A stretch of 37,687 nt of DNA from Bacteroidales bacterium H5 (GTDB lineage Bacteria; Bacteroidota; Bacteroidia; Bacteroidales; Muribaculaceae): contig DAAQ01000045.1 of NCBI GenBank assembly GCA_001701225.1, positions 1-37,687 of the forward strand, written 5' to 3'. Below, piece after piece: positions 17,251 to 23,860 of this stretch. The notes below the pieces were generated by a model. It worked only from the letters and a program-made list of their open reading frames with translations, searched no databases and was not told the DNA's origin. Made by a program: the position numbers and the translations under genes. Every line of letters starts with the position of its first letter. Within the stretch, counting starts at the first letter, position 1.

Positions 17251-17556
17251 GGAATTCACCAATCCCCATGTTGTTGAGGAACAGCCGCACATCCCCACAG
17301 GCCCGCAAGGCATGGCTTCCTCCGCATCTCGTATACATCCGCCCCGCTTTGCGGGGCACGGGATGGTAGCCCCGAGGCTTGCCTCTGGGGAGGGGATTCC
17401 AAATCCTATTCGGGTGCCCGCAGGGTATCCGGGAATATACGCGAAAACATGGCGAATATTCCACGACCCCTGACGGGGCCGTATTCATAATAATTTCGCA
17501 ATCCCCCAAGGCAAGACCTTGGGGCTACTTTACCGTGCCCCGCACAAGGCGGGGCG
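17251..17556. repeat. 306-bp direct repeat, copy A
   Basis: Nearly identical to 17870-18175: only three base differences by eye (one near the left end, two adjacent in CTGACGGGG versus CTGTTGGGG). It contains a series of GC-capped hairpins, for example GCCCCGCTTTGCGGGGC, CCCCGAGGCTTGCCTCTGGGG-type, CCCCAAGGC...CTTGGGG and GCCCCGCACAAGGCGGGGC. Open frames exist in it but are by-products of the palindromes. It is not a CRISPR (unit too long, only two copies) and no transposase is present. Confidence 0.8.
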
Positions 17557-17869
17557 ATTTTACCCCTTAATTACATACCCAATCTGACCGTCGTGAACGT
17601 GCCCCACATGGGGCAGCACCCTATCACTATTTACATCATATCAACCACATCTCAGGCCCGAAGGGCCGTCGTCATGGATAGCCCCGGGTGACCATCGGGA
17701 ACCCGGGGGAGAGAAAACATATTTATGAATGAGCCCCGCAAGGGGCGATGTCATAGGTCGCTATTAATGACATCACCCCTTGCGGGGTTCAGCTTGTTTA
17801 TATCTACCCGACCCCCAGTTCCCTGCGGTCACCGGGGGCTATCCATGACATCGGCCCTCGCGGGGCCTC
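17557..17869. repeat. Hairpin-rich spacer between the two direct repeats
   Basis: No gene. It holds further members of the same palindrome set: TCAGGCCCGAAGGGCCGTC at 17652, an AGCCCCGGG...CCCGGGG hairpin around 17680-17710, GCCCCGCAAGGGGC near 17735, its inverse CCCCTTGCGGGG near 17775, CCCCCAG...CGGGGGC at 17812-17838, and GACATCGGCCCTCGCGGGGC at 17847. It looks like a site where short palindromes accumulate. Confidence 0.6.
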
Positions 17870-18175
17870 GGAATCCACCAATCCCCATGTTGTTGAGGAA
17901 CAGCCGCACATCCCCACAGGCCCGCAAGGCATGGCTTCCTCCGCATCTCGTATACATCCGCCCCGCTTTGCGGGGCACGGGATGGTAGCCCCGAGGCTTG
18001 CCTCTGGGGAGGGGATTCCAAATCCTATTCGGGTGCCCGCAGGGTATCCGGGAATATACGCGAAAACATGGCGAATATTCCACGACCCCTGTTGGGGCCG
18101 TATTCATAATAATTTCGCAATCCCCCAAGGCAAGACCTTGGGGCTACTTTACCGTGCCCCGCACAAGGCGGGGCG
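17870..18175. repeat. 306-bp direct repeat, copy B
   Basis: Second copy of 17251-17556, 313 bp downstream and in the same orientation. The left flank differs: copy A follows a TCAGGCCCGC-type palindrome, copy B a GACATCGGCC-type palindrome. The duplication boundary therefore lies exactly at a palindrome edge. Confidence 0.8.
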
Positions 18176-18265
18176 TCACCACACGACCCATCACAATACA
18201 TTCCACCCTCACGACATAATTCCATTGCGGACAACCGCGCCTAACCAACCGATTGCACGCGCCTC

Positions 18266-18290
18266 ATCAGGCCCGCAGGGCCGTCGTCAT
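18266..18290. repeat. REP-like palindrome
   Basis: TCAGGCCCGCAGGGCCGTC followed by GTCAT, the commonest form of the dispersed palindrome; an ACCACGGGTGATGATCGGGAACCCGGGG segment follows, like that at 17680-17710. It marks the right end of the repeat cluster. Confidence 0.6.
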
Positions 18291-18397
18291 CCCTGACCAC
18301 GGGTGATGATCGGGAACCCGGGGAACACATCGCCCTCCATTCTTACCCGATGGGACACGGGAGATTATAAACATTTATTAAAAAATATAGGATAAAA

Positions 18398-18429
18398 TTT
18401 GCACAATTCGTTAGGAATAACGACATTTG
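18398..18429 (+). promoter_or_regulatory. Candidate promoter of the structured RNA, TTTG-N20-GACATTTG
   Basis: TTTG at 18398-18401 and GACATTTG at 18422-18429 with exact 20-base spacing; one mismatch (G for T) in the -7 box. The predicted start, about 18435, is the first base of an 8-bp stem, which supports an RNA gene starting there. Confidence 0.45.
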
Positions 18430-18434
18430 CAGTT

Positions 18435-18760
18435 GAATCCACGCCGATGGCACAAGAGAGTGCCGGTTGCGGGTGGGTTCATTATTTATGGAACAGCGTT
18501 TACTCGACGCAAGTTTTTTGGCTCCTGAGAATCTCGCAAATTCTATTATTCTGTCAAGAAACCTTGCAACAGTAGATGCCTCGGGTATGTTATATACTCC
18601 CCCCGCTGGGATGCGCGCAAGCGCTTCCCTATCGGGGTGTGACGGATATAGATGTATCGGCGTGGGCTTCTGCGTTGCTCGTTTCTACAGAATAGGGCAA
18701 TGCGAGAGCCTTTAGGAGCGGAGACGAGCAAAAGTACAGATTCTCACGCTCTTTCTTTTT
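18435..18760 (+). ncRNA. Candidate structured RNA with a 6S-like rod (possibly Bacteroidales-1/6S class)
   Basis: No credible protein, but dense complementary pairing. The 5' domain has stem GAATCCAC/GTGGGTTC (18435-18442 with 18473-18480) enclosing hairpin GGCAC-AAGAGA-GTGCC. A rod of about 199 nt follows: GCTCCT/AGGAGC (18521/18714), TCTCGCA/TGCGAGA (18532/18701), CTGT/ACAG, AGAAAC/GTTTCT, GCAAC/GTTGC, ATGCC/GGCGT, an unpaired central region at about 18581-18600 opposite 18638-18658, then a terminal hairpin CCCCG...GCGC-GCAA-GCGC...CGGGG (18601-18637). A long rod with a central bubble is the 6S RNA architecture. The plus strand is favoured by the upstream promoter, G-U pairs, the GCAA loop and a T-run terminator. 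However, a perfect minus-strand -7 box TACTTTTG (18729-18736) would start an RNA at the same closing stem, so the strand is not settled. Confidence 0.45.
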
Positions 18761-18761
18761 T
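18716..18761 (+). terminator. Terminator of the candidate RNA
   Basis: GAGCG-GAGA (18716-18724) pairs with TCTC-a-CGCTC (18742-18751, one bulged A), followed by TTTCTTTTTT. It insulates the peptide operon from upstream transcription. The operon's own promoter was not identified. Confidence 0.55.
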
Positions 18762-18820
18762 ATTCACACACAAGAAAACACACCTCCGTCCGGGGAATCT
18801 ATGGAGGGAAACACACTATC

Positions 18821-19087
18821 ATGAAAAAGGAGAGAAACGAGGAGCTCCAGTCACGCCGCGAGTTCTTCAAAAACGCCGCAAAGGGCGTCCTTCCCATCCT
18901 CGGTGCAATCGCACTCGCCAATATGCCGCTTGCCTCTATTGCCAAAGAGAGCAAAACAATCAACGATTGCTATAGCGGATGCACCACAACTTGCTCTGGC
19001 GGCTGCAAAGGAGCATGTTCCGGATGTAAAGCCGGATGTTCAGGCACATGCATGAGCGGATGCACAGGCGGTTCTGCAAGCCGTTGA
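18821..19087 (+). CDS. CXXX-repeat radical SAM target peptide 1 (RiPP precursor) with Tat leader
   Basis: 88-aa precursor peptide. The leader holds the twin-arginine motif SRREFFK (residues 11-17) followed by a hydrophobic segment GVLPILGAIALANMPLA, with possible cleavage after SIA (about residue 41). The core has nine Cys at 50, 54, 58, 62, 66, 69, 73, 77 and 81, i.e. every fourth residue except one three-residue step (CSGC), with small Gly/Ser/Thr/Ala between. This fits the Cys-Xaa-Xaa-Xaa repeat radical SAM target family. The thiols are presumably the sites modified by the maturase, and the peptide would then be exported folded by Tat. A GGAGGG ribosome-binding-like sequence precedes it, able to pair with an upstream CCTCC (hairpin around 18787-18807). 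A 15-bp hairpin separates it from the maturase gene. Confidence 0.85.
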   Translation: MKKERNEELQSRREFFKNAAKGVLPILGAIALANMPLASIAKESKTINDCYSGCTTTCSGGCKGACSGCKAGCSGTCMSGCTGGSASR

Positions 19088-19093
19088 CATTTC

Positions 19094-19136
19094 TATTTGG
19101 AACAGGATGGATAAAGTAACTATCCTGTTCCAAATA
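19094..19136 (+). promoter_or_regulatory. Attenuator-like hairpin between precursor and maturase genes
   Basis: Perfect 15-bp inverted repeat: TATTTGGAACAGGAT (19094-19108) and its complement (19122-19136), loop of 13. No T-run follows, so it is more likely an mRNA-stabilising or partial-termination hairpin. In peptide operons such hairpins typically let the precursor be made in excess over its enzymes. Confidence 0.7.
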
Positions 19137-19169
19137 TATTCCGATTTCTATGACAAATACAGGAGATAA

Positions 19170-20390
19170 ATGGAAAAAATCAAAGAGATTGATCGTGGGT
19201 GGAAGGAAGGGAGTGCACGAGTTATCACTTTTATAGTGACCAAAGATTGTCAGCTCGCATGCAAATATTGTTATCTCGTAGGAAAAAACGACAAAGAACG
19301 CATGTCATGGGAGACGGCTCGCAAAGCAATTGACTATATTCTCAACCATGAATATGATTTCGCGGAAGAATCTGTGATATGGGATTTCATAGGAGGAGAA
19401 CCCTTCATTGAAATAGACCTCATAGACAGAATATGTGACTATATCAAGAAGGAGATGTATGTACGCAACCATCATTGGTTCAATTCATATCGTTTTTCTG
19501 TATCAACAAACGGCATTAACTATGGTTCTGAAAAAGTACAGAGTTTCATTAAGAAAAACATAAATCATCTATCTATAGGCATATCCATTGATGGAACAAA
19601 GCGGAAACATGACCTTAACAGAATATGGAAAGATTCATTCCCTGAAAAAGGCTCTTATGAAAATGTTATAAACAATATTCCCTTATGGCTTTCACAATTT
19701 CCTGATGCTGGAACCAAAGTCACCATCTCGTCAGAAGATATAAAATATATTTCAGAAAGTGTCCTTCATCTATATTCTCTTGGAATACATAATGTCAATA
19801 TCAATGTTGTATTTGAAAACGTATGGCAAGAAGGAGATGACGACCTATATGAAGAACAACTGATAACTCTTGCGGATTCCATAATTGACAATGGATACTA
19901 TGACGATTACTCATGTTCTTTCTTTATGGAAAATATAGGGAAACCGCTCGACAATGTTACAGATAATAAAAATTGGTGCGGCTCTGGAAGAATGTTAGCT
20001 GTGGATTCAGCGGGATACTTTTATCCTTGCAACAGATTTGCAGCTTTTTCCCTGCGCTCCAAGCGGCCCATTATCATAGGCAATGTCGATGACGGCATCG
20101 ACGCCAACAAACTGAGGCCGTTCCTGACCCTCGACCGCACAACCCAGTCGCCACAGAAATGTATCGACTGCGAGGTTGCCTCGGGATGCGCGTGGTGTCA
20201 GGGCGAGAACTATGACGCCGCCGACACCGACACGGTATTCCAGCGCTCGACCGCCATCTGCAAGATGCACAAGGCCAGGGTACGCGCCAACAACTACTAC
20301 TGGAACAAGCTATATCGCAAACTTGAGCTCGAAGGACGGCGCGAGGAGTTCGAACAGTCACACCCCAAAACCACGTCACAGCCATGCTGA
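19170..20390 (+). CDS. Radical SAM peptide maturase, CXXX-repeat target family
   Basis: 406 aa. The radical SAM iron-sulfur motif CxxxCxxC is KDCQLACKYCYL (Cys27, 31, 34), followed by the SAM-binding GGEP (IWDFIGGEPF). The C-terminus is a SPASM-type domain with Cys270, 287, 331, 334, 340, 343 and 364 for auxiliary clusters. It would modify cysteine-containing repeats of the precursors in the cytoplasm, perhaps forming thioether links (inference from related SPASM maturases). A clear AGGAG lies 5 bases before the start. The stop overlaps the next gene's start by 7 bases. Oddity: codons up to about 20040 (residue ~290) are AT-rich, those after are GC-rich like the rest of the chromosome, so the catalytic and SPASM parts may have different histories. 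Confidence 0.9.
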   Translation: MEKIKEIDRGWKEGSARVITFIVTKDCQLACKYCYLVGKNDKERMSWETARKAIDYILNHEYDFAEESVIWDFIGGEPFIEIDLIDRICDYIKKEMYVRNHHWFNSYRFSVSTNGINYGSEKVQSFIKKNINHLSIGISIDGTKRKHDLNRIWKDSFPEKGSYENVINNIPLWLSQFPDAGTKVTISSEDIKYISESVLHLYSLGIHNVNINVVFENVWQEGDDDLYEEQLITLADSIIDNGYYDDYSCSFFMENIGKPLDNVTDNKNWCGSGRMLAVDSAGYFYPCNRFAAFSLRSKRPIIIGNVDDGIDANKLRPFLTLDRTTQSPQKCIDCEVASGCAWCQGENYDAADTDTVFQRSTAICKMHKARVRANNYYWNKLYRKLELEGRREEFEQSHPKTTSQPC

Positions 20391-21346
20391 AATATCTTGT
20401 CATAGACCTCTGCGACACATCAGTGTCATACTGTCATTACGGCAATCCCTGCACCGCCCCACGGCTCATAGACCCCGACACCCTGAAGCGGGCCATATTC
20501 GCGGCCATGAAGGAGAACCTGAACATACAGTTTGTCTACCCGTCCTATACCCTCCCCGACACCCTCAAGGCCGTCATTGACACCATAGACCACACGGATA
20601 TAGTCCCTGCCGGATGCGATGACAGGAAGTTGGTCGAGGATGCCGACATAGTGGTATTTGACGGGTGGGAAGAGACCCGGGGTTTTACATTCCGTCCGGG
20701 ACAGGCATACGTCATACGCACGGATATGGACACGCTCACGGCCAACGGCGATACCCTCAGACACATCATCGCCAAGGCAGACCGCATCAATGTCGTCGTC
20801 ACCGACCTCGATACCCTCACCGACGCGCAGCTCGAGGAATACCCGGCGTTCCTTGCCGGACTTATCCCGGCAGTGACCGCCGAGTATGGACGCAGACACG
20901 CCGTGCAGCTCAACCTGCTCACCGACCGCATGCTGCTCGACGGCATGAACAACTGCAACGCGGGCGACGAGAGCATAGCACTCGCACCCGACGGCAAGCT
21001 CTATGTCTGCCCTGCCTTCATGCACGACGGCTCGCAGCCAGTCGGCACCCTCGGCACCTGGGCCGACGGGGAGCTCGACATAAAGAACCGGCAGCTCTAC
21101 CGCCTTGACCACGCCCCGATATGCCGCAAGTGCGACGCATGGCACTGCCGCAGGTGCGTGTGGCTCAACCGCCGCTCTACCCTCGAGGTCAACACTCCTG
21201 GCCGTGAGCAGTGCGTGTCCGCCCACCACGAGCGCAATGCCTCGCGCGCGCTGCTCGCCTCGATACGCACCCTCGGCACATTCCTCCCCGACCGGGAGAT
21301 TCCCGAAATATCTTATCTCGACCCATTTGAAATAGCAAAACAATGA
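20384..21346 (+). CDS. CXXX repeat peptide maturase (radical SAM-like partner)
   Basis: 320 aa, matching the family named CXXX repeat peptide maturase by context and pattern. The N-terminus YLVIDLCDTSVSYCHY looks like a radical SAM CxxxCxxC-Y motif whose middle Cys is Val (Cys10-DTS-Val14-SY-Cys17). The C-terminal cysteines Cys191, 209, 247, 250, 255, 258 and 277 repeat the SPASM spacing of the preceding maturase almost exactly. It may therefore be a non-catalytic radical SAM homologue that binds auxiliary clusters and the precursor, helping the active enzyme (inference). It overlaps the radical SAM gene by 7 bases and shares ATGA with the second precursor, so translation is coupled. Codon use is GC-rich and chromosome-like. 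Confidence 0.82.
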   Translation: MLKYLVIDLCDTSVSYCHYGNPCTAPRLIDPDTLKRAIFAAMKENLNIQFVYPSYTLPDTLKAVIDTIDHTDIVPAGCDDRKLVEDADIVVFDGWEETRGFTFRPGQAYVIRTDMDTLTANGDTLRHIIAKADRINVVVTDLDTLTDAQLEEYPAFLAGLIPAVTAEYGRRHAVQLNLLTDRMLLDGMNNCNAGDESIALAPDGKLYVCPAFMHDGSQPVGTLGTWADGELDIKNRQLYRLDHAPICRKCDAWHCRRCVWLNRRSTLEVNTPGREQCVSAHHERNASRALLASIRTLGTFLPDREIPEISYLDPFEIAKQ

Positions 21347-21648
21347 ATATTTCACGAAGAACCTTCTTCAAGAGAGCCATCGCCATACTCCCCATACTCG
21401 CCGGAGCCGTTTCCCTTCCGATTCCGATAACCTCATCAAACATAGCCACCTCATGCAAAAGCCAATGTGTCTCAACATGCGAAGGTAGCTGCGCGGTAAC
21501 ATGCAAAGGACACTGTTCCGGATGTTGCAAGTACACTTGCGGAACTGCTTGTGACGGGACTTCCTTGGGGAGGAGAAACAGCGTACGCAATGACACGATA
21601 AACAGATGTACTAATGACACAATAGCAAAGCCATCCAGTATCAAATAA
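21343..21648 (+). CDS. CXXX-repeat target peptide 2 (RiPP precursor) with Tat leader
   Basis: 101-aa second precursor. The leader has SRRTFFK (residues 4-10), the same SRRxFFK twin-arginine motif as peptide 1, then a hydrophobic segment AIAILPILAGAV. The core has Cys at 38, 42, 46, 50, 54, 58, 62, 66 and 70, an unbroken four-residue period, plus an extra Cys61 creating CSGCC. A basic tail SLGRRNSVRND... with one further Cys (89) follows the repeats, unlike peptide 1, and might be a follower segment or be removed (inference). It overlaps the upstream stop by 4 bases. Core sequences of the two peptides differ, so two products are expected. Confidence 0.82.
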   Translation: MNISRRTFFKRAIAILPILAGAVSLPIPITSSNIATSCKSQCVSTCEGSCAVTCKGHCSGCCKYTCGTACDGTSLGRRNSVRNDTINRCTNDTIAKPSSIK

Positions 21649-21661
21649 CAAAATTACTACA

Positions 21662-21937
21662 ATGACAAAGACAACCATAGGCAGCGTCACACCAGAGGAG
21701 CGTGACGAGATACAGGCACTCTTCGAGCGCCGCAACGGCCTCACCGAACTGGCCAAGATACTCACCGCCGACAATTCGGACCTCTATGAGCGTATGGTCT
21801 CAGACCTCGCGCAGACCTCGGCACGATTTCAGGGCTGGTGGGACAGGATGTATGAGAAATACTCATGGCCCCGCACCGATGACGGCAACTGGGAAATCAA
21901 TTTCACGACCTGCGAAATATATCTCGTTCAGCCATGA
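21662..21937 (+). CDS. CXXX repeat peptide modification system small protein
   Basis: 91-aa soluble protein with no Cys motif: PEERDEIQALFERRNGLTELAKIL, NSDLYERMVSDL and FQGWWDRMYEKYSWP. It resembles the small accessory family named CXXX repeat peptide modification system protein, always found with these operons. The predicted helical, charged structure suggests a precursor-binding or chaperone-like role (inference). It starts 13 bases after peptide 2 and overlaps tatA by 4 bases (ATGA), linking it to export. Confidence 0.8.
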   Translation: MTKTTIGSVTPEERDEIQALFERRNGLTELAKILTADNSDLYERMVSDLAQTSARFQGWWDRMYEKYSWPRTDDGNWEINFTTCEIYLVQP

Positions 21938-22161
21938 TAGCCGCGTTCATAGGCACCACCGAGCTTGTGCTGATAGGTGGGCTGGCCCTTCTGCTGTTCG
22001 GAGGCAAGAAACTCCCCGAGATGATGCGCGGCCTCGGCAAAGGGGTGCGCGAGTTCAAGGACGGCATGAAGGAAGAGCCCGGGGAGCACGACGAGTCCGG
22101 GACACAGGACGAGGAAAGGAAACCCGCCGATACACCCAGCGATGAGCCGGGAGCAAGATGA
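21934..22161 (+). CDS. tatA: Sec-independent protein translocase subunit TatA
   Basis: 75 aa. One N-terminal membrane helix (ELVLIGGLALLLFGG), the conserved FGGKKLPE hinge, an amphipathic helix MMRGLGKGVREFKDGMKEE and an acidic tail: the classic TatA layout. It forms the oligomeric pore or membrane-thinning component for folded substrates carrying RR leaders. It overlaps both the accessory gene (4 bases) and tatC (20 bases), so it belongs to the peptide operon. No tatB gene is present; many non-proteobacteria use TatA/TatC alone. Confidence 0.93.
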   Translation: MIAAFIGTTELVLIGGLALLLFGGKKLPEMMRGLGKGVREFKDGMKEEPGEHDESGTQDEERKPADTPSDEPGAR

Positions 22162-22939
22162 CGGGCTGCTGACGTTCGGAGGGCATCTCGATGTCCTCCG
22201 GGCCATGCTGATACGTGTGCTTGCGGTCACGGCGGTATTCGCCGCAGTTATATTCGCCTTCAAGGAAGCGACCTTCGGCATCATCCTCGCGCCGGGGCGC
22301 AGCGACTTTGTCACCTACAGGATGATAGAGAAGCTGCTGAGGCACGTGATACCGGGATTTGCATTCGAGCCGTTCGATGTCGAGCTCATCGCGACAGACC
22401 TTGCCAGCCAGTTTATGACCCACATCACCACCTCGATATACTTAGGACTGCTGTGCGCGTCGCCATTCATACTCTACGAACTGTTCAGGTTTGTCTCTCC
22501 CGCCCTCCTCGACAGCGAACGCCGCTATTCGGTGCAGACGGTCACGGTGATATACCTGCTGTTCGTGGCGGGGGTATTGATGAGCTATTTCGTGCTGTTC
22601 CCCATCTCGTTCAGGTTTCTCGGCACATACTCGGTGGCCGCGGAGGTCAGGAGCACAATCACACTCGACAGCTACATATCAACATTCGTCACACTGACGC
22701 TGCTGATGGGTGTGGTGTTCCAGCTCCCCGTGATAGCTTTTGTGCTGGCCAGGATGGGACTGTTGCAGGCGTCGCTGCTGCGCGACTGCCGCCGCGGGGC
22801 CATACTTGTCATCTGCATCGCCGCTGCCGTCATCACACCGCCCGACGTCATGACGCTCGTTCTCGTGGCCGTGCCGCTCTACCTGCTCTATGAGGTCAGC
22901 ATCCGCGTGGTGGAGCGCGTTGAGAAACGGAGTGACTGA
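22142..22939 (+). CDS. tatC: Sec-independent protein translocase subunit TatC
   Basis: 265-aa polytopic inner-membrane protein with about six helices; the N-terminal HLDVLRAMLIRVL matches the TatC HL.ELR.R signature that recognises the twin-arginine motif, followed by FAFKEATF, LYELFRFVSPALLDSERRY (conserved F..PAL...ER) and AAVITPPDV (conserved ITPPD). Together with TatA it should export the SRRxFFK peptides. Whether it is the only Tat system of the cell cannot be seen here. It ends the operon; no clear terminator follows in the 131 bp before aqpZ. Confidence 0.95.
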   Translation: MSREQDDGLLTFGGHLDVLRAMLIRVLAVTAVFAAVIFAFKEATFGIILAPGRSDFVTYRMIEKLLRHVIPGFAFEPFDVELIATDLASQFMTHITTSIYLGLLCASPFILYELFRFVSPALLDSERRYSVQTVTVIYLLFVAGVLMSYFVLFPISFRFLGTYSVAAEVRSTITLDSYISTFVTLTLLMGVVFQLPVIAFVLARMGLLQASLLRDCRRGAILVICIAAAVITPPDVMTLVLVAVPLYLLYEVSIRVVERVEKRSD

Positions 22940-23070
22940 GAACATTTACGCAGGGATTTGTGTTAATTTTTATGAAAACAAAATGGATTTGACATTTTTT
23001 ATGTAAATTGCAATGTTTTCAACAAATCCTACATAAACATTTTTACTAACTCCAAACTCAACTGTTAAGA

Positions 23071-23784
23071 ATGAAGAAGTATCTTGCAGAAATGATCGGG
23101 ACATTTGTCCTGGTCCTGATGGGCTGTGGCAGCGCGATATTTGCTGGCATCGGCCTCGGCACTACCGGCTACGGGGTCACGACCCTCGGTGTGGCAATGG
23201 CATTCGGCCTCTCGGTGGTGGCAATGGCCTACACGATAGGGGGTATCTCGGGATGCCACATCAATCCGGCCATCACGCTCGGCGTGTGGGCCAACGGCCG
23301 CATGAAAGGCCCTGAGGCGCTGATGTATATGCTCTTCCAGGTCATCGGTGCCATCCTCGCGTCGACTGTGCTCTACATACTGGTGCACACGGGCAACCAG
23401 GCCGGTATCGAGGCGGTGTTCAACTCGACCACAACGACGGGTGCCAACTCGTTCATGCAAGGCAACATCATTCCGGCTTTCATCGCCGAGACGGTCTTCA
23501 CGTTCATCTTCGTGCTCACGGTGCTCGGCACCACCGACTCCAAGCAGGGCGCGGGCAACTTTGCCGGACTGGCCATCGGCCTGTGCCTGGTGCTGGTGCA
23601 CATCGCATGTATCCCCATCACCGGGACATCGGTCAACCCGGCCCGTTCTATCGGCCCGGCCATCTTCGCCGCCATCGAGGGCAACTCACTCCCCCTGTCG
23701 CAGCTCTGGCTCTTCATCGTGGCTCCCTTCCTGGGCGCGCTCTGCAGCTCGGCAGTCTGGAACATGATCAGCTCTAAAAAGTAA
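23071..23784 (+). CDS. aqpZ: Aquaporin Z-type water channel
   Basis: 237-aa inner-membrane channel with six helices and both NPA boxes, HINPAITLG and SVNPARSIGPA. The Arg after the second NPA and His/Cys-type selectivity residues (GISGCHINPA, ITGTSVNPAR) match water-selective AqpZ rather than glycerol facilitators. Length is typical (~231). It is monocistronic, followed by a hairpin at 23804-23838. The upstream region is AT-rich with only a poor promoter match (TTG at 22989, AATGTTTT at 23012). Confidence 0.95.
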   Translation: MKKYLAEMIGTFVLVLMGCGSAIFAGIGLGTTGYGVTTLGVAMAFGLSVVAMAYTIGGISGCHINPAITLGVWANGRMKGPEALMYMLFQVIGAILASTVLYILVHTGNQAGIEAVFNSTTTTGANSFMQGNIIPAFIAETVFTFIFVLTVLGTTDSKQGAGNFAGLAIGLCLVLVHIACIPITGTSVNPARSIGPAIFAAIEGNSLPLSQLWLFIVAPFLGALCSSAVWNMISSKK

Positions 23785-23803
23785 TCATAGTCGAAATATA
23801 TCG

Positions 23804-23838
23804 GGATGCCGGTGCCGAACATACGGACGCCGGCATCC
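23804..23838 (+). terminator. Hairpin terminator after aqpZ
   Basis: GGATGCCGG (23804-23812) pairs with CCGGCATCC (23830-23838), with an inner CCG/CGG pair. The T-run is poor (GTTCTATC), so efficiency is uncertain. Confidence 0.6.
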
Positions 23839-23860
23839 GTTCTATCAATAAAACCCATAT

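Noticed and set aside
17072..18128. Minus-strand open frames encoding the same ~85-residue Cys/Pro-rich sequence twice (17072-17509 and 17829-18128)
   Set aside because: They coincide with the two 306-bp hairpin repeats. The protein sequence follows from palindromic GC units, has no domain, and similar frames exist on the other strand.
17251..18175. CRISPR array
   Set aside because: Only two long copies with a 313-bp spacer; no short regular repeats and no cas genes.
18467..18715. An 82-residue plus-strand frame
   Set aside because: It lies inside the strongly base-paired candidate RNA, starts with TTG and has no protein-like pattern.
18522..18728. Minus-strand 6S RNA starting at the TACTTTTG box
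   Set aside because: Not excluded, but less favoured than the plus strand: no terminator on the minus strand, and more of the helix extensions pair as G-U only on the plus strand.
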